DNA of 6,954 nucleotides from assembly GCA_029287875.1 (NCBI GenBank), contig JARFQH010000198.1, forward strand, positions 1 to 6,954. Reading direction: 5' to 3'. A program made the position numbers and the translations under genes. The notes under the pieces were generated by a model, which worked only from the letters and a program-made list of their open reading frames with translations, searched no databases and was not told the DNA's origin. Positions 1 to 6,741 of the stretch are shown piece after piece. The stretch's first letter is position 1. The number at the start of each line of letters is the position of its first letter. This DNA comes from Desulfobacteraceae bacterium. Its GTDB lineage: Bacteria; Desulfobacterota; Desulfobacteria; Desulfobacterales; SG8-13.

Positions 1-386
1 ATGGTCGCCACGGGGATGGAGGTGCCAAACTCCTGAACCGCTACCTGCGCGAGAATATGACCGTGCAGACGCTTTCCGAAATGACGGGGCAGCCGGTCGA
101 AACCATTGCGTCAAAGCTTCGCGATGAACGTCTACCTGATCTACTGTCTGAATATCAGATCGAGCGAGAGGCTTTCCGCACAAAGATGCACACACAGATG
201 AAAGATCTTGTAAACCAGCTCGCCAAGTGCGGTTACCTGACACCACAACAGGAAAAGAAGATTGTCGAGCTGGTGGAATTCCGCTCCCAGCGCCGGGCAC
301 TCATGACCCGCCTGGTTGAAAAGGGGATTGCGGACGGCACCATTACCGAGGAGCAGGCGCAACTGCTGATGCGCAAACCTCGCTAA
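1..386 (+). CDS. Unrecognised charged helical protein, C-terminal part (5' end outside window)
   Basis: The reading frame is open from base 3 to the TAA at 384-386 and continues through the left edge. The methionine at 57 is therefore probably internal: the residues before it (GGAKLLNRYLRENM) read as the same protein. About 127 residues are visible, with no signal peptide or membrane segment in this part. The first section (LRENMTVQTLSEMTGQPVETI) looks like a small helix-turn-helix-like helical unit. The rest is rich in K, R, E and Q and holds two similar short motifs, GYLTPQQEKKI and GTITEEQAQLL. Helical hairpins of this 'ITxEQA' kind occur in small DUF2680-like or coiled-coil proteins, but that is a resemblance only. 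It is transcribed towards the secretion operon and is probably unrelated to it. I do not recognise the family and assign no function. The coding call is sound because composition is natural and no other frame competes. Confidence 0.7.
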   Translation, partial: GRHGDGGAKLLNRYLRENMTVQTLSEMTGQPVETIASKLRDERLPDLLSEYQIEREAFRTKMHTQMKDLVNQLAKCGYLTPQQEKKIVELVEFRSQRRALMTRLVEKGIADGTITEEQAQLLMRKPR

Positions 387-490
387 ACCAAACGGCCGCT
401 GCCTCTGGTGGGATTCAGCGTTCCGATTACCACTTGGGCACAACAAAGAACGGATGCTCTTTTATCCGCCAGGCAGCGGTCGGAAACGGC

Positions 491-498
491 AAGGGAGA
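491..498 (+). promoter_or_regulatory. Ribosome binding site favouring the ATG at 505
   Basis: AAGGGAGA stands six bases before ATG 505 and decides this start over the upstream in-frame ATG at 454, which has only a weak purine stretch before it. If the SH3 gene is really frameshifted, the match may be fortuitous. Confidence 0.45.
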
Positions 499-504
499 CA
501 GTAC

Positions 505-645
505 ATGAAAACAACGCGCTATTCAAAATATCTGGTCATCCAGGGCAACGCAGCGGGCTGGTGGCACGTGCAGCTGCCGGGTGGTGAATCGGGGTGGGTC
601 ATGGCGGCCTTCACAACCCCTCTGCCGCAACCGGCGAACGGCTGA
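505..645 (+). CDS. Small ORF with C-terminal half of a bacterial SH3 domain, probably a gene fragment
   Basis: The 46-residue product contains YLVIQGNAAGWWHVQLPGG followed by ESGWVMAAF. This matches the second half of a bacterial SH3 (SH3b) domain: the 'L.VL..xGGWW.V.LPdG..GWV' strands. Such domains usually sit in periplasmic or envelope proteins and bind peptidoglycan or peptides. ATG 505 is chosen over ATG 454 in the same frame because AAGGGAGA at 491-498 is a good ribosome binding site six bases upstream, and the extra N-terminal residues from 454 are Arg-rich and unlike any domain. The usual SH3b front half (NVRSGP-like) and a signal peptide are missing. A candidate front half (CSFIRQAAVGNGK) lies just upstream in another frame and ends at the TGA at 506-508, so this may be a frameshifted gene or the remnant of one. 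Function is unknown. Confidence 0.5.
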   Translation: MKTTRYSKYLVIQGNAAGWWHVQLPGGESGWVMAAFTTPLPQPANG

Positions 646-682
646 AACCAAACCCATCGGTGAGATGGATTTAAGCTGGTTT
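645..682. terminator. Possible weak bidirectional terminator between converging genes
   Basis: The short gap between the SH3 fragment and gspE holds two nested inverted repeats. CCATC (654-658) pairs with GATGG (664-668) around a five-base loop, extended after one mismatch by AAA (650-652) with TTT (670-672). Outside these, AAACCA (645-650) can pair with TGGTTT (677-682). A short T-rich stretch follows on each strand. The stem is short and the T-tract interrupted, so this is only a candidate, supported mainly by its place downstream of the secretion operon. Confidence 0.3.
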
Positions 683-696
683 TATTGGGGTGTGCC

Positions 697-2457
697 TTAT
701 TTCATGGTGACCCTGAAGACTTCCTCGATGGTGGTGACCCCGTTCAGCAGCTTCTGAATGCCGTCCTGGCGCAGCGACAACATATTCATTTCCAGCGCTC
801 TTTTTTTAATCACGTTTGAATCATGGCTTTTCAGGATCAACGATCTCAATTCTTCATTCAGTACCATGATTTCGAATATCGCATTGCGGCCCTTGTGGCC
901 TGTGTGAAAACAGTTTTCGCATCCCCTGGCCCGATATACCCGCCGATCCTTGTAGCGCTCCGGGTCCATACCGATGCTCTTAAAGGCCAGATCGTCGGGT
1001 TGGTAGGCTTCCTTGCAATCGTTGCAGAGCGTGCGGAGCAGCCGCTGGGCGATGACCGCAATCAGAGAGGACGAAATCAGGAATGGCTCGACACCGATAT
1101 CCACTAATCGGGTAATCGCGCTGGCCGAATCGTTGGTGTGGAGAGTGGAGAAGACCAGGTGGCCGGTAAGCGCCGACTGAACGGCAATGTCGGCGGTTTC
1201 CTTGTCCCGGATTTCGCCGATGAGAATGACATCCGGGTCCTGGCGGACGATGGAGCGCAGCCCCCGGGCAAAGGTCAGATCGATCTTGGGGTTGACCTGG
1301 ATCTGACTGATGCCCTTGATTTGGTACTCGACCGGATCCTCTATCGTGATGATGTTGATGTCCGGCTTGTTGATCGTGGTCAGAATCGCATAAAGCGTGG
1401 TGGTTTTGCCGCTTCCGGTCGGCCCGGTGTTCAGGATAATCCCATTCGGGCTATGGACCAGCTCTTTCAGCAACGCCAAGCGGTCGGGAGACAGTCCGAT
1501 TTCCGGGAGATCGAAGACCGCACTGGTTTTGTTCAAGAGCCGGAGCACCACGCGCTCTCCAAACGACGTCGGAATAGTGGATACGCGCACATCGATGTCC
1601 TGAGCGCCGATTTTGATGTCCAACCGGCCGTCCTGGGGCAACCGTTTCTCGGCAATGTTCAACTTGGCCATGACCTTGATGCGTGAGATTAAGGCCGGTT
1701 GAATCCACTTGGGCGGGGTCAACAGATCGTAGAGGATACCGTCGATGCGATAGCGGACCTTGAAGCTGTCCTGGTAGGGTTCGATGTGAATGTCGCTGGC
1801 ACGGGCCTTAATCGATTGGGAAAGGATATGGTTCACCAGCTTTATGATGGGTGCATCGCTGGTGTCATCCAACAGATCGGCGGTGTCTTCGAGTTCACTG
1901 ATGATGTTGCTGCCATCTTCCTCCAGCCCCTGGACAAGCTCCTCGGCCGTGCTCTGGCTGAGGTCGTAGGAGATGTTGACGGCGGCCAGGATGGCTTCTT
2001 TGGTCGAGAGCACCACATCATATTCTTTCAGCCCGAGTGTGCGCACCAGATCGTCGAGCGGCTGAAAACTGGACGGGTCGTTCATGGCGATAACATACTT
2101 GGAATGCGGTGTCAGCGCCTCTTCGAGACCTTTCTCCTCCGACGGCACTTTGTCGTCGTTTTTGGTCTCTTGGACGTTGATGACCAGCGGGACCATAAGG
2201 TATTTCTTCAGAAACTGGATCGGGATGCTGCGGGTGAAGGCGAAGTCGATGTTGTCGAGCGGCAGATCGAACCAGACCGGCAGGTCGTAGAGAAAGCTCA
2301 TCGCTTCGAGCAGCTGTCTTTCCGAGAGGATATTTCGGGTGACCAGGATGTCGCCGAGGCGGCCGCCTTTTTCTTTCTTGACCAGCAGGGCCTCTTCGAA
2401 GCGCGCCTCGGAAATCCCGAAGCTGTTTTCCAGGATGTGGAACAGTCTGTTCTCCAT
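697..2457 (-). CDS. gspE: Type II secretion ATPase GspE
   Basis: GspE is the cytoplasmic hexameric ATPase that powers pseudopilus assembly; it docks on the membrane protein GspL. The product has 586 residues, normal to slightly long. Residues 1-165 form the GspE/MshE-type N-terminal region (GGRLGDILV, AMNDPSSFQPLDDL). Residues about 200-580 form the ATPase: Walker A GPTGSGKTT (345-353), Asp box IITIEDPVE (369-377), Walker B DVILIGEIRD (409-418) and His box TGHLVFSTLHTND (431-443). Four cysteines (C478, C481, C513, C516) form the CxxC...CxxC zinc module typical of GspE. All key residues are intact. The N-terminal region carries an acidic/lysine-rich insertion of about 23 residues (96-118). The start is ATG 2457, preceded by a weak AAGAAAG site, 15 bp after the gspD stop, so it is surely cotranscribed. 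PilB and MshE are close relatives, but the gspKLMD neighbours settle the T2SS assignment. Confidence 0.96.
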   Translation of the reverse strand: MENRLFHILENSFGISEARFEEALLVKKEKGGRLGDILVTRNILSERQLLEAMSFLYDLPVWFDLPLDNIDFAFTRSIPIQFLKKYLMVPLVINVQETKNDDKVPSEEKGLEEALTPHSKYVIAMNDPSSFQPLDDLVRTLGLKEYDVVLSTKEAILAAVNISYDLSQSTAEELVQGLEEDGSNIISELEDTADLLDDTSDAPIIKLVNHILSQSIKARASDIHIEPYQDSFKVRYRIDGILYDLLTPPKWIQPALISRIKVMAKLNIAEKRLPQDGRLDIKIGAQDIDVRVSTIPTSFGERVVLRLLNKTSAVFDLPEIGLSPDRLALLKELVHSPNGIILNTGPTGSGKTTTLYAILTTINKPDINIITIEDPVEYQIKGISQIQVNPKIDLTFARGLRSIVRQDPDVILIGEIRDKETADIAVQSALTGHLVFSTLHTNDSASAITRLVDIGVEPFLISSSLIAVIAQRLLRTLCNDCKEAYQPDDLAFKSIGMDPERYKDRRVYRARGCENCFHTGHKGRNAIFEIMVLNEELRSLILKSHDSNVIKKRALEMNMLSLRQDGIQKLLNGVTTIEEVFRVTMK

Positions 2458-2472
2458 CGGCTTTCTTTAATC

Positions 2473-4470
2473 TTATTGTTTTATGTCACTTGAGGGCATT
2501 CGCCTGGGAAGGCCAAACAGTTTAATATTTCCTTCTTGGATCTGGGGCTCTTCGCTTTGGCCGCCGCGCAAGACATCCATCGTTGTTTTCTTTTGACCAT
2601 ATACGTCAGCGGCTTCGGACGGATTGTTGATAACGTGCGGGGACAGAAAGATGAAAAGGTTGGTCTTCTGCTGCGATTTGTTCTGAACTTTAAAAAGCCA
2701 CCCGAGGATCGGGATATCACCCAGCAACGGGACCTTGTATTCCTGAACGGCATTGGTATCTTCAATCAGTCCGCCGATCACGATGGTGCTCTTGTCGTCC
2801 ACGATAACGGTGGTGTCGATCGTGCGCTTGAGTGTGGTGGGGCGGAAATCCACCGTCGATTCCAGGGCGCTGACCTCGAGACCGATGGTGAGCCGCACGA
2901 GCCTCTCGATGCTGATGTGCGGCGTGATTTTTAGAATCGTGCCGACATCGCGGTATTCGAACGAGTTGAAGGTTTGATTGTCGGTGGTGGATGACTGCGT
3001 CTGGAAAGGGATGTTCTTGCCGACGTTGATTTTGGCTTCCTCGTTTTCGGTGGTCAAAATCTGCGGTGTCTGCAGGATATTGACGTCTCTGTCGTCCTTG
3101 AACGCCTGTACGAGGGCGGTCAGGTTGTTGACGCTTACACCCGCAATATCGATTGCCTCGGTAAATACGCCCAATGAGAACCCTTGCGGCAGTAAGCCCT
3201 GGGTCAAACCGGGAATGGCCGATTCTGGTGTCAGAAACCCGCCGCCCACAGCGGCGGGTTTATTGCCGATGTTGGTTGAGCCGGCCGCGGTCCATTGCGT
3301 TCCGAAGCTGAAATTCCTTTGAGCGTTGACCTCCATGACCACGGCTTCGATGTAGACCATCGGTCGCGGTATGTCGAGTTTCTTGATGACTTCCTCCACC
3401 ACCGTGTAATCGTCGCTGCTGGCTGTGATCACGAGGCTGTTGGTGGCCTTGTCGGCCGTGATGTTCACCTTACCCGCGAGCAGCGGTGCGCCGGCTGCAC
3501 CGGCGGCGGCCTTTCCCTTGGTTTGGGTGGCCTCCTTGCTCGGCAGGTTTTGCAGCACCTTGGCAATTTCTTCGGCGTCGGCATATTCGAGGTAGTGGAC
3601 CCGTATTTTTTCCTTCCCCCGCGGTGTTTCACGATCGAGAAAGTCGATCAACTGCCTGACCCGGGCCATTTCCACTTCACTGGCCAGCACAATCACCGTA
3701 TTGGTGCGTTCGTCGGCGACAAATTTGGTGGTGTCACGGCTGCTGGTTGTTCTCTTCTTGGGCGCACCCCTGGTTTGAAAAAGGGCCGTCAGGGTTTCGA
3801 CCATTTTGGCACTGTCGGCATACTGAAGGGGGATGACCGATATTTCCCGGCCGACACCGATCACATCGATTTCTTTCAGAATTTTAATCAATCGTTGGAT
3901 ATTCGATAGCACGTCCGTAATGATCAGTGTGTTGGTCGGGTCGTAGGCTACAATGAGACTGGTTTTGGACACCATGGGAGTGAACAGTCTTTTGATTTCA
4001 TTGGCATCGGCGTAAGTCAGGGGGATTAACTGGGTGACGAGCTGGTCTTGCGGCTTTACCGGCTTGGTGCTGGTGCGGGTCGGGATATCACTCGTGCGGG
4101 CTTCCGGGGCGGGAAGTATCTTGGTCACTTCCCCCGCCTGAACGGTACTGAAACCATTGACTTCCAGCACCGACTCGAACACTTTGTATGCCTCTGCAAC
4201 CGATATTTTGGTCGGTGAAATGATGGTGACATTGCCCCTGACGCGCTGGTCGACGATGAAGTTTTTGCCGGTCAGTTCGCTGATGAACTTAATGAAAACG
4301 TTGATGTCGACGTTGTTGAAGTCGATGGTGACGAAGCGGTCCTGTGAATTGCCTGTGTTGGAAGCCGCGTTCGCACGGGTCGGGGTGATGCCTGCTGCGA
4401 TGATCAGCAGCACGATCATGCAGCAGCCGATGGTTTTCAGATTGTTCTTCGTAGGTCTCATTTTTCTCAA
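2473..4470 (-). CDS. gspD: Type II secretion outer-membrane secretin GspD
   Basis: GspD forms the multimeric outer-membrane channel that releases folded substrates. The product has 665 residues from the TTG at 4470, or 662 from the ATG at 4461. I favour the ATG, although AGGCG lies about seven bases before the TTG; mature protein is the same either way. A Sec signal peptide has its hydrophobic core at about 13-28 and a likely cleavage after TRANA (35). N0 spans about 45-120, N1 145-205, N2 210-280 and N3 286-367, followed by the secretin domain (about 370-612) with the signature VPLLGDIPILGWLFK at 580-594. A Thr/Pro/Lys linker (126-143) joins N0 to N1, and an Ala/Gly-rich loop (about 311-334) lies in N3. 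The 53-residue tail shows no lipobox, and no pilotin gene is adjacent. About 120 bp separate it from gspM upstream. PilQ is an alternative secretin, but no AMIN domain is present and the neighbours are T2SS genes. Confidence 0.96.
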   Translation of the reverse strand: MRKMRPTKNNLKTIGCCMIVLLIIAAGITPTRANAASNTGNSQDRFVTIDFNNVDINVFIKFISELTGKNFIVDQRVRGNVTIISPTKISVAEAYKVFESVLEVNGFSTVQAGEVTKILPAPEARTSDIPTRTSTKPVKPQDQLVTQLIPLTYADANEIKRLFTPMVSKTSLIVAYDPTNTLIITDVLSNIQRLIKILKEIDVIGVGREISVIPLQYADSAKMVETLTALFQTRGAPKKRTTSSRDTTKFVADERTNTVIVLASEVEMARVRQLIDFLDRETPRGKEKIRVHYLEYADAEEIAKVLQNLPSKEATQTKGKAAAGAAGAPLLAGKVNITADKATNSLVITASSDDYTVVEEVIKKLDIPRPMVYIEAVVMEVNAQRNFSFGTQWTAAGSTNIGNKPAAVGGGFLTPESAIPGLTQGLLPQGFSLGVFTEAIDIAGVSVNNLTALVQAFKDDRDVNILQTPQILTTENEEAKINVGKNIPFQTQSSTTDNQTFNSFEYRDVGTILKITPHISIERLVRLTIGLEVSALESTVDFRPTTLKRTIDTTVIVDDKSTIVIGGLIEDTNAVQEYKVPLLGDIPILGWLFKVQNKSQQKTNLFIFLSPHVINNPSEAADVYGQKKTTMDVLRGGQSEEPQIQEGNIKLFGLPRRMPSSDIKQ
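3235..3261. repeat. Perfect 11-bp inverted repeat (stem-loop) inside gspD
   Basis: Bases 3235-3245 (AAACCCGCCGC) are the exact reverse complement of 3251-3261, with a five-base loop between. On the gspD mRNA this is a GC-rich stem closed by three A-U pairs. It encodes KPAAVGGGF (residues about 404-412) in the secretin domain. The three U bases belong to the stem and are followed by CTGACA, so there is no free U-tract as in a standard terminator. Confidence 0.85.
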
Positions 4471-4591
4471 GGTCGCCTGTTTGCCGTTTTGTTACAGGTT
4501 GTGCTCGAACGCCTGGCCCGTCGGGTCCACTGACGGCTGCGAAATCGGAATATCCGTCTCAGCAGCCGGTGCACCGCGAGCCTCGGTTGAA

Positions 4592-5143
4592 TCACCGGGT
4601 GTCGAACGTCTCTGCCATCAAGACTGCATCTACGGTTCCGGCCTGCTTGCCCGTTTTGGATATCGACAGCCCCTTTACCCGTACCAGATTGTTCGACGTC
4701 TCTATTCTGTAAAGGTAAGAGGTCAACTGTTTCATGGTGATATTCTGAAGCTTGGTCTCTACGACCGACAGGGCATACGGCGTGTTTTCGAGTGTCGTTT
4801 TACTCGGTTTCATGTATGCGATGCGGTCCTTGAGCCCGACTTGTCCGGCCAGGGTGTCGAGAAAGGAAAACAGCGTAAATCCACTGCTCCTTCCGGCCAT
4901 TCTACCTCTTTCGGAGTCGGCAATTTTCTTCGTGCCTTCGTAATCTGCTTTGAGAACCAGCATTTCTTTCAATGTCTGGGTTTGAACCTCGATCTGCCGG
5001 TTCAGCTGCTGCCTCTTTTCTACCAAAGGAAAAATAATGGCCTGCATCAGGATCACGACGGCGATCAGGGCGCCGGCAATCCAGATGGCGTATTTCTCAC
5101 GTTTGGTGATCGTAAATGGCAGCAATTTTAATAGTTTTTTCAT
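4592..5143 (-). CDS. gspM: Type II secretion inner-membrane platform protein GspM (PilO-like)
   Basis: GspM partners GspL in the inner-membrane platform and helps position GspE under the growing pseudopilus. The product has 183 residues: a short basic cytoplasmic N-terminus, one membrane segment at about 19-40, a coiled-coil stretch at about 42-80, and a periplasmic PilO/GspM-like ferredoxin fold at about 88-180 ending in the strand TVDAVLMAETF. This single-pass bitopic layout and the place directly after gspL identify it; sequence alone is weakly conserved in this family. ATG 5143 is preceded by only a weak ribosome binding site, and 33 bp separate it from the gspL stop. The stop TGA (4592-4594) is suspect: another frame stays open for 33 coding-like codons to the TAA at 4492-4494 with no start of its own, so the natural C-terminus may be longer and the gene frameshifted. 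Confidence 0.87.
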   Translation of the reverse strand: MKKLLKLLPFTITKREKYAIWIAGALIAVVILMQAIIFPLVEKRQQLNRQIEVQTQTLKEMLVLKADYEGTKKIADSERGRMAGRSSGFTLFSFLDTLAGQVGLKDRIAYMKPSKTTLENTPYALSVVETKLQNITMKQLTSYLYRIETSNNLVRVKGLSISKTGKQAGTVDAVLMAETFDTR

Positions 5144-5176
5144 GTCAAACAGATAGCCTGCTAAAATTCAAAGCCT

Positions 5177-6622
5177 TTAATACCCTATTTTCAACCGAAA
5201 CTTAATCCGATTGCTCGAATCCTCTTTGGTGGTCGACACAATCGTGACCGTTTTGAAGGACTTGCTCTGCTCGAGCCGATTTTTAATGGCATCGACGGAA
5301 TTAAACGTGTCGGAGTCGCCGTTGATCACCACGTTGTTTTCACCGATAACGGTGCGGGTAAATTTTACGTCGATGTCGTCCGGAATGCCTTTGCTGATTT
5401 CATTCAATATGTCGATGGTCAGCATGTTTCCCTGCCCGCCAGTCGGATTCAGGGAAACCTTGCGCACTTCCTCGATGTTAACCCGCATCTGCTGCAAGGG
5501 ATTGACGATTTTCTTCACGTCCGGAAAAGTCGATTGGAAGATTGAGGTGATGCGGTTGTTGAGCGTGTTCAGCTGTTTGTTTTTATAGTAATAGTCCATC
5601 GAAACGGTCAGCAGCCACACCAGCAGAAGGCCGGCCGCCAAACCGCTGGAAACCATAATGTTCTTTTTGTATTCGGTCCAGCGTTTTTTTATGGCGAAGG
5701 GGCCTTTTCTAAAATTTAGCCCCTTGATACCAATGACCTCTATCAGTGCCAGGGCGAGGGCATTGTTCATTTGGTGGGGTTTCCAGGAATCAGCCGGTAT
5801 TACTCTTATCCTGGCTTGCGTGTCTCTGACCAGATCGGTGCGTTCCGTCGGTACATTCAGCAGCCGCATCAGCGACGCTTCGAAACCGTTTTCACTCAGC
5901 GCCGGTCCGGTGACAAAGATCTTCTCCGGCCTAAATGGGAGGTCACCGCTCTCCTCAATTGCATACAGGGTTCGCTGGATGCTTTGCCCAAGCATGTCGG
6001 CGTGCGACTCGTAAGCCCGATCGGCGGGCAGGGCCCGCACCATCGAGAGCTGTCCCGAAATCACGACGAAAATCGTACTGCTTCCGCTTCTGACATCCAC
6101 AATCAGGGCGTTTTCGGGGAGGTCGCCCAACCGCGCCAGGCAGAGTGCCGACGGGTAACCGCTGACCGTCACGATCTCCGGATTGATATGATGGGTGCCC
6201 AACAGGTCCAAGATGGATTTGAGGCCGGACACATTGCAGGCGGCCGCGATCACATCCGTTTGTTCACCCTGTCCGTCGCGTTTTATCGGATGAAACTCGA
6301 TAACGACCTCATCTAAGGGAAAGGGAAGCATCGGTTCGAGTTCAAACGGTAAAATTTGTCTGATTTTGTTAACCTGTTTGAAAGGCACCCGCATATTTCT
6401 GAAAGACACGTGGTCGGCGGGTATCGATACAATGCACACGCAGCCCTTTACCGGCATCTCCTGGACCAGCGTATTTAGAGCCGCGGCCAGGGGGTCGTCG
6501 CCTTCCTCCGGAAACGGAATATAGGTGTAGGTCTCCACCCGGCTTTCTTTTATGCCGCTGTTGACCAACACCGCTGCAAGGGCCTTGTTTTGAATATCGA
6601 GGCCCAGTATTTTTTTGCCCAT
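5177..6622 (-). CDS. gspL: Type II secretion inner-membrane platform protein GspL (PilM-like plus PilN-like)
   Basis: GspL anchors the GspE ATPase to the inner membrane and pairs with GspM. The product has 481 residues. Residues 1-300 form the cytoplasmic actin/PilM-like region: GLDIQNKALAAVLV (7-20), the GspL-typical FRNMRVPF (74-81) with LPFELEPMLPF (91-101), LIVDVRSGSSTIFVV (173-187) and FVTGPAL (236-242). GLNFRKGPF (301-309) resembles the conserved segment before the membrane helix. One membrane segment lies at about 322-343, followed by a helix (347-390) and a PilN-like periplasmic domain to the C-terminus. The nucleotide-binding loops are degenerate compared with PilM, as is usual in GspL. 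ATG 6622 has a strong GGAAGGAAGAAG leader directly upstream. A 98-bp gap containing a promoter-like site separates it from gspK, the largest spacing here except that before gspD. Confidence 0.93.
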   Translation of the reverse strand: MGKKILGLDIQNKALAAVLVNSGIKESRVETYTYIPFPEEGDDPLAAALNTLVQEMPVKGCVCIVSIPADHVSFRNMRVPFKQVNKIRQILPFELEPMLPFPLDEVVIEFHPIKRDGQGEQTDVIAAACNVSGLKSILDLLGTHHINPEIVTVSGYPSALCLARLGDLPENALIVDVRSGSSTIFVVISGQLSMVRALPADRAYESHADMLGQSIQRTLYAIEESGDLPFRPEKIFVTGPALSENGFEASLMRLLNVPTERTDLVRDTQARIRVIPADSWKPHQMNNALALALIEVIGIKGLNFRKGPFAIKKRWTEYKKNIMVSSGLAAGLLLVWLLTVSMDYYYKNKQLNTLNNRITSIFQSTFPDVKKIVNPLQQMRVNIEEVRKVSLNPTGGQGNMLTIDILNEISKGIPDDIDVKFTRTVIGENNVVINGDSDTFNSVDAIKNRLEQSKSFKTVTIVSTTKEDSSNRIKFRLKIGY

Positions 6623-6634
6623 CTTCTTCCTTCC
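6623..6634 (-). promoter_or_regulatory. Strong ribosome binding site of gspL
   Basis: On the minus strand GGAAGGAAGAAG runs directly into ATG 6622. The core GGAAGG has six bases before the start codon. It is the best translation signal in the operon part visible here, and supports this start of gspL. One arm of a possible leader hairpin (GCCGG) overlaps its first two bases. Confidence 0.7.
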
Positions 6635-6682
6635 GGCAAGGCGTGGCTGCCCGCCGGTTATTCTTGGTGAGGCGCTAAGAAT
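6633..6682 (-). other. gspL leader with two potential hairpins
   Basis: Two inverted repeats follow each other between the putative promoter and the gspL ribosome binding site. ATTCTT (6660-6665) matches AAGAAT (6677-6682) around an 11-base loop. CCGGC (6633-6637) matches GCCGG (6653-6657) around a 15-base loop and touches the ribosome binding site. No T-tract follows either on the minus strand, so neither is a terminator. The stems are short and could be chance. Confidence 0.3.
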
Positions 6683-6711
6683 GATTAAAAAATTTAAATG
6701 TCTTGGAACCT

Positions 6712-6741
6712 ATTATACCATCAAGTTTGTTCCCAACTCAA
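6712..6741 (-). promoter_or_regulatory. Internal sigma70-type promoter candidate driving gspLMDE
   Basis: Read on the minus strand, TATAAT (6712-6717) is a perfect -10 box preceded by TGG (6718-6720), giving an extended -10 (TGnTATAAT). TTGAGT (6736-6741) matches four of six -35 bases at 18-bp spacing. Transcription would start near 6705, about 83 bases before the gspL ATG. The -35 box lies within the last codons of gspK, and the spacer covers its stop codon. It would give gspLMDE a supply independent of the upstream operon. Confidence 0.55.

Noticed and set aside
141..446. 101-residue minus-strand open frame at the left end
   Set aside because: Lies antisense to a frame with natural composition that stays open through the left edge; residues look random.
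1699..2493. 264-residue plus-strand open frame opposite gspE
   Set aside because: It is fully antisense to the conserved GspE coding sequence; its composition mirrors the GspE codons and no motif is visible.
3235..3261. gspD stem-loop as an intrinsic terminator
   Set aside because: The only U residues are part of the stem and the next bases are CTGACA; termination here would cut gspD and remove gspE, so it is kept only as an unexplained structure.
3295..3909. 204-residue plus-strand open frame opposite gspD
   Set aside because: Rich in His, Asp and Phe as expected from reading GspD codons backwards; no domain and no support for a gene.
4592..4600. Programmed frameshift at the gspM stop
   Set aside because: The ACC CGG TGA context offers no good re-pairing for a +1 slip and no stimulatory structure was seen, so an ordinary indel is a simpler explanation for the tail frame.
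4157..5131. 324-residue plus-strand open frame opposite gspD and gspM
   Set aside because: It spans the gspM-gspD junction antisense to two clear genes, has no recognisable domain and shows the residue bias of an antisense shadow.
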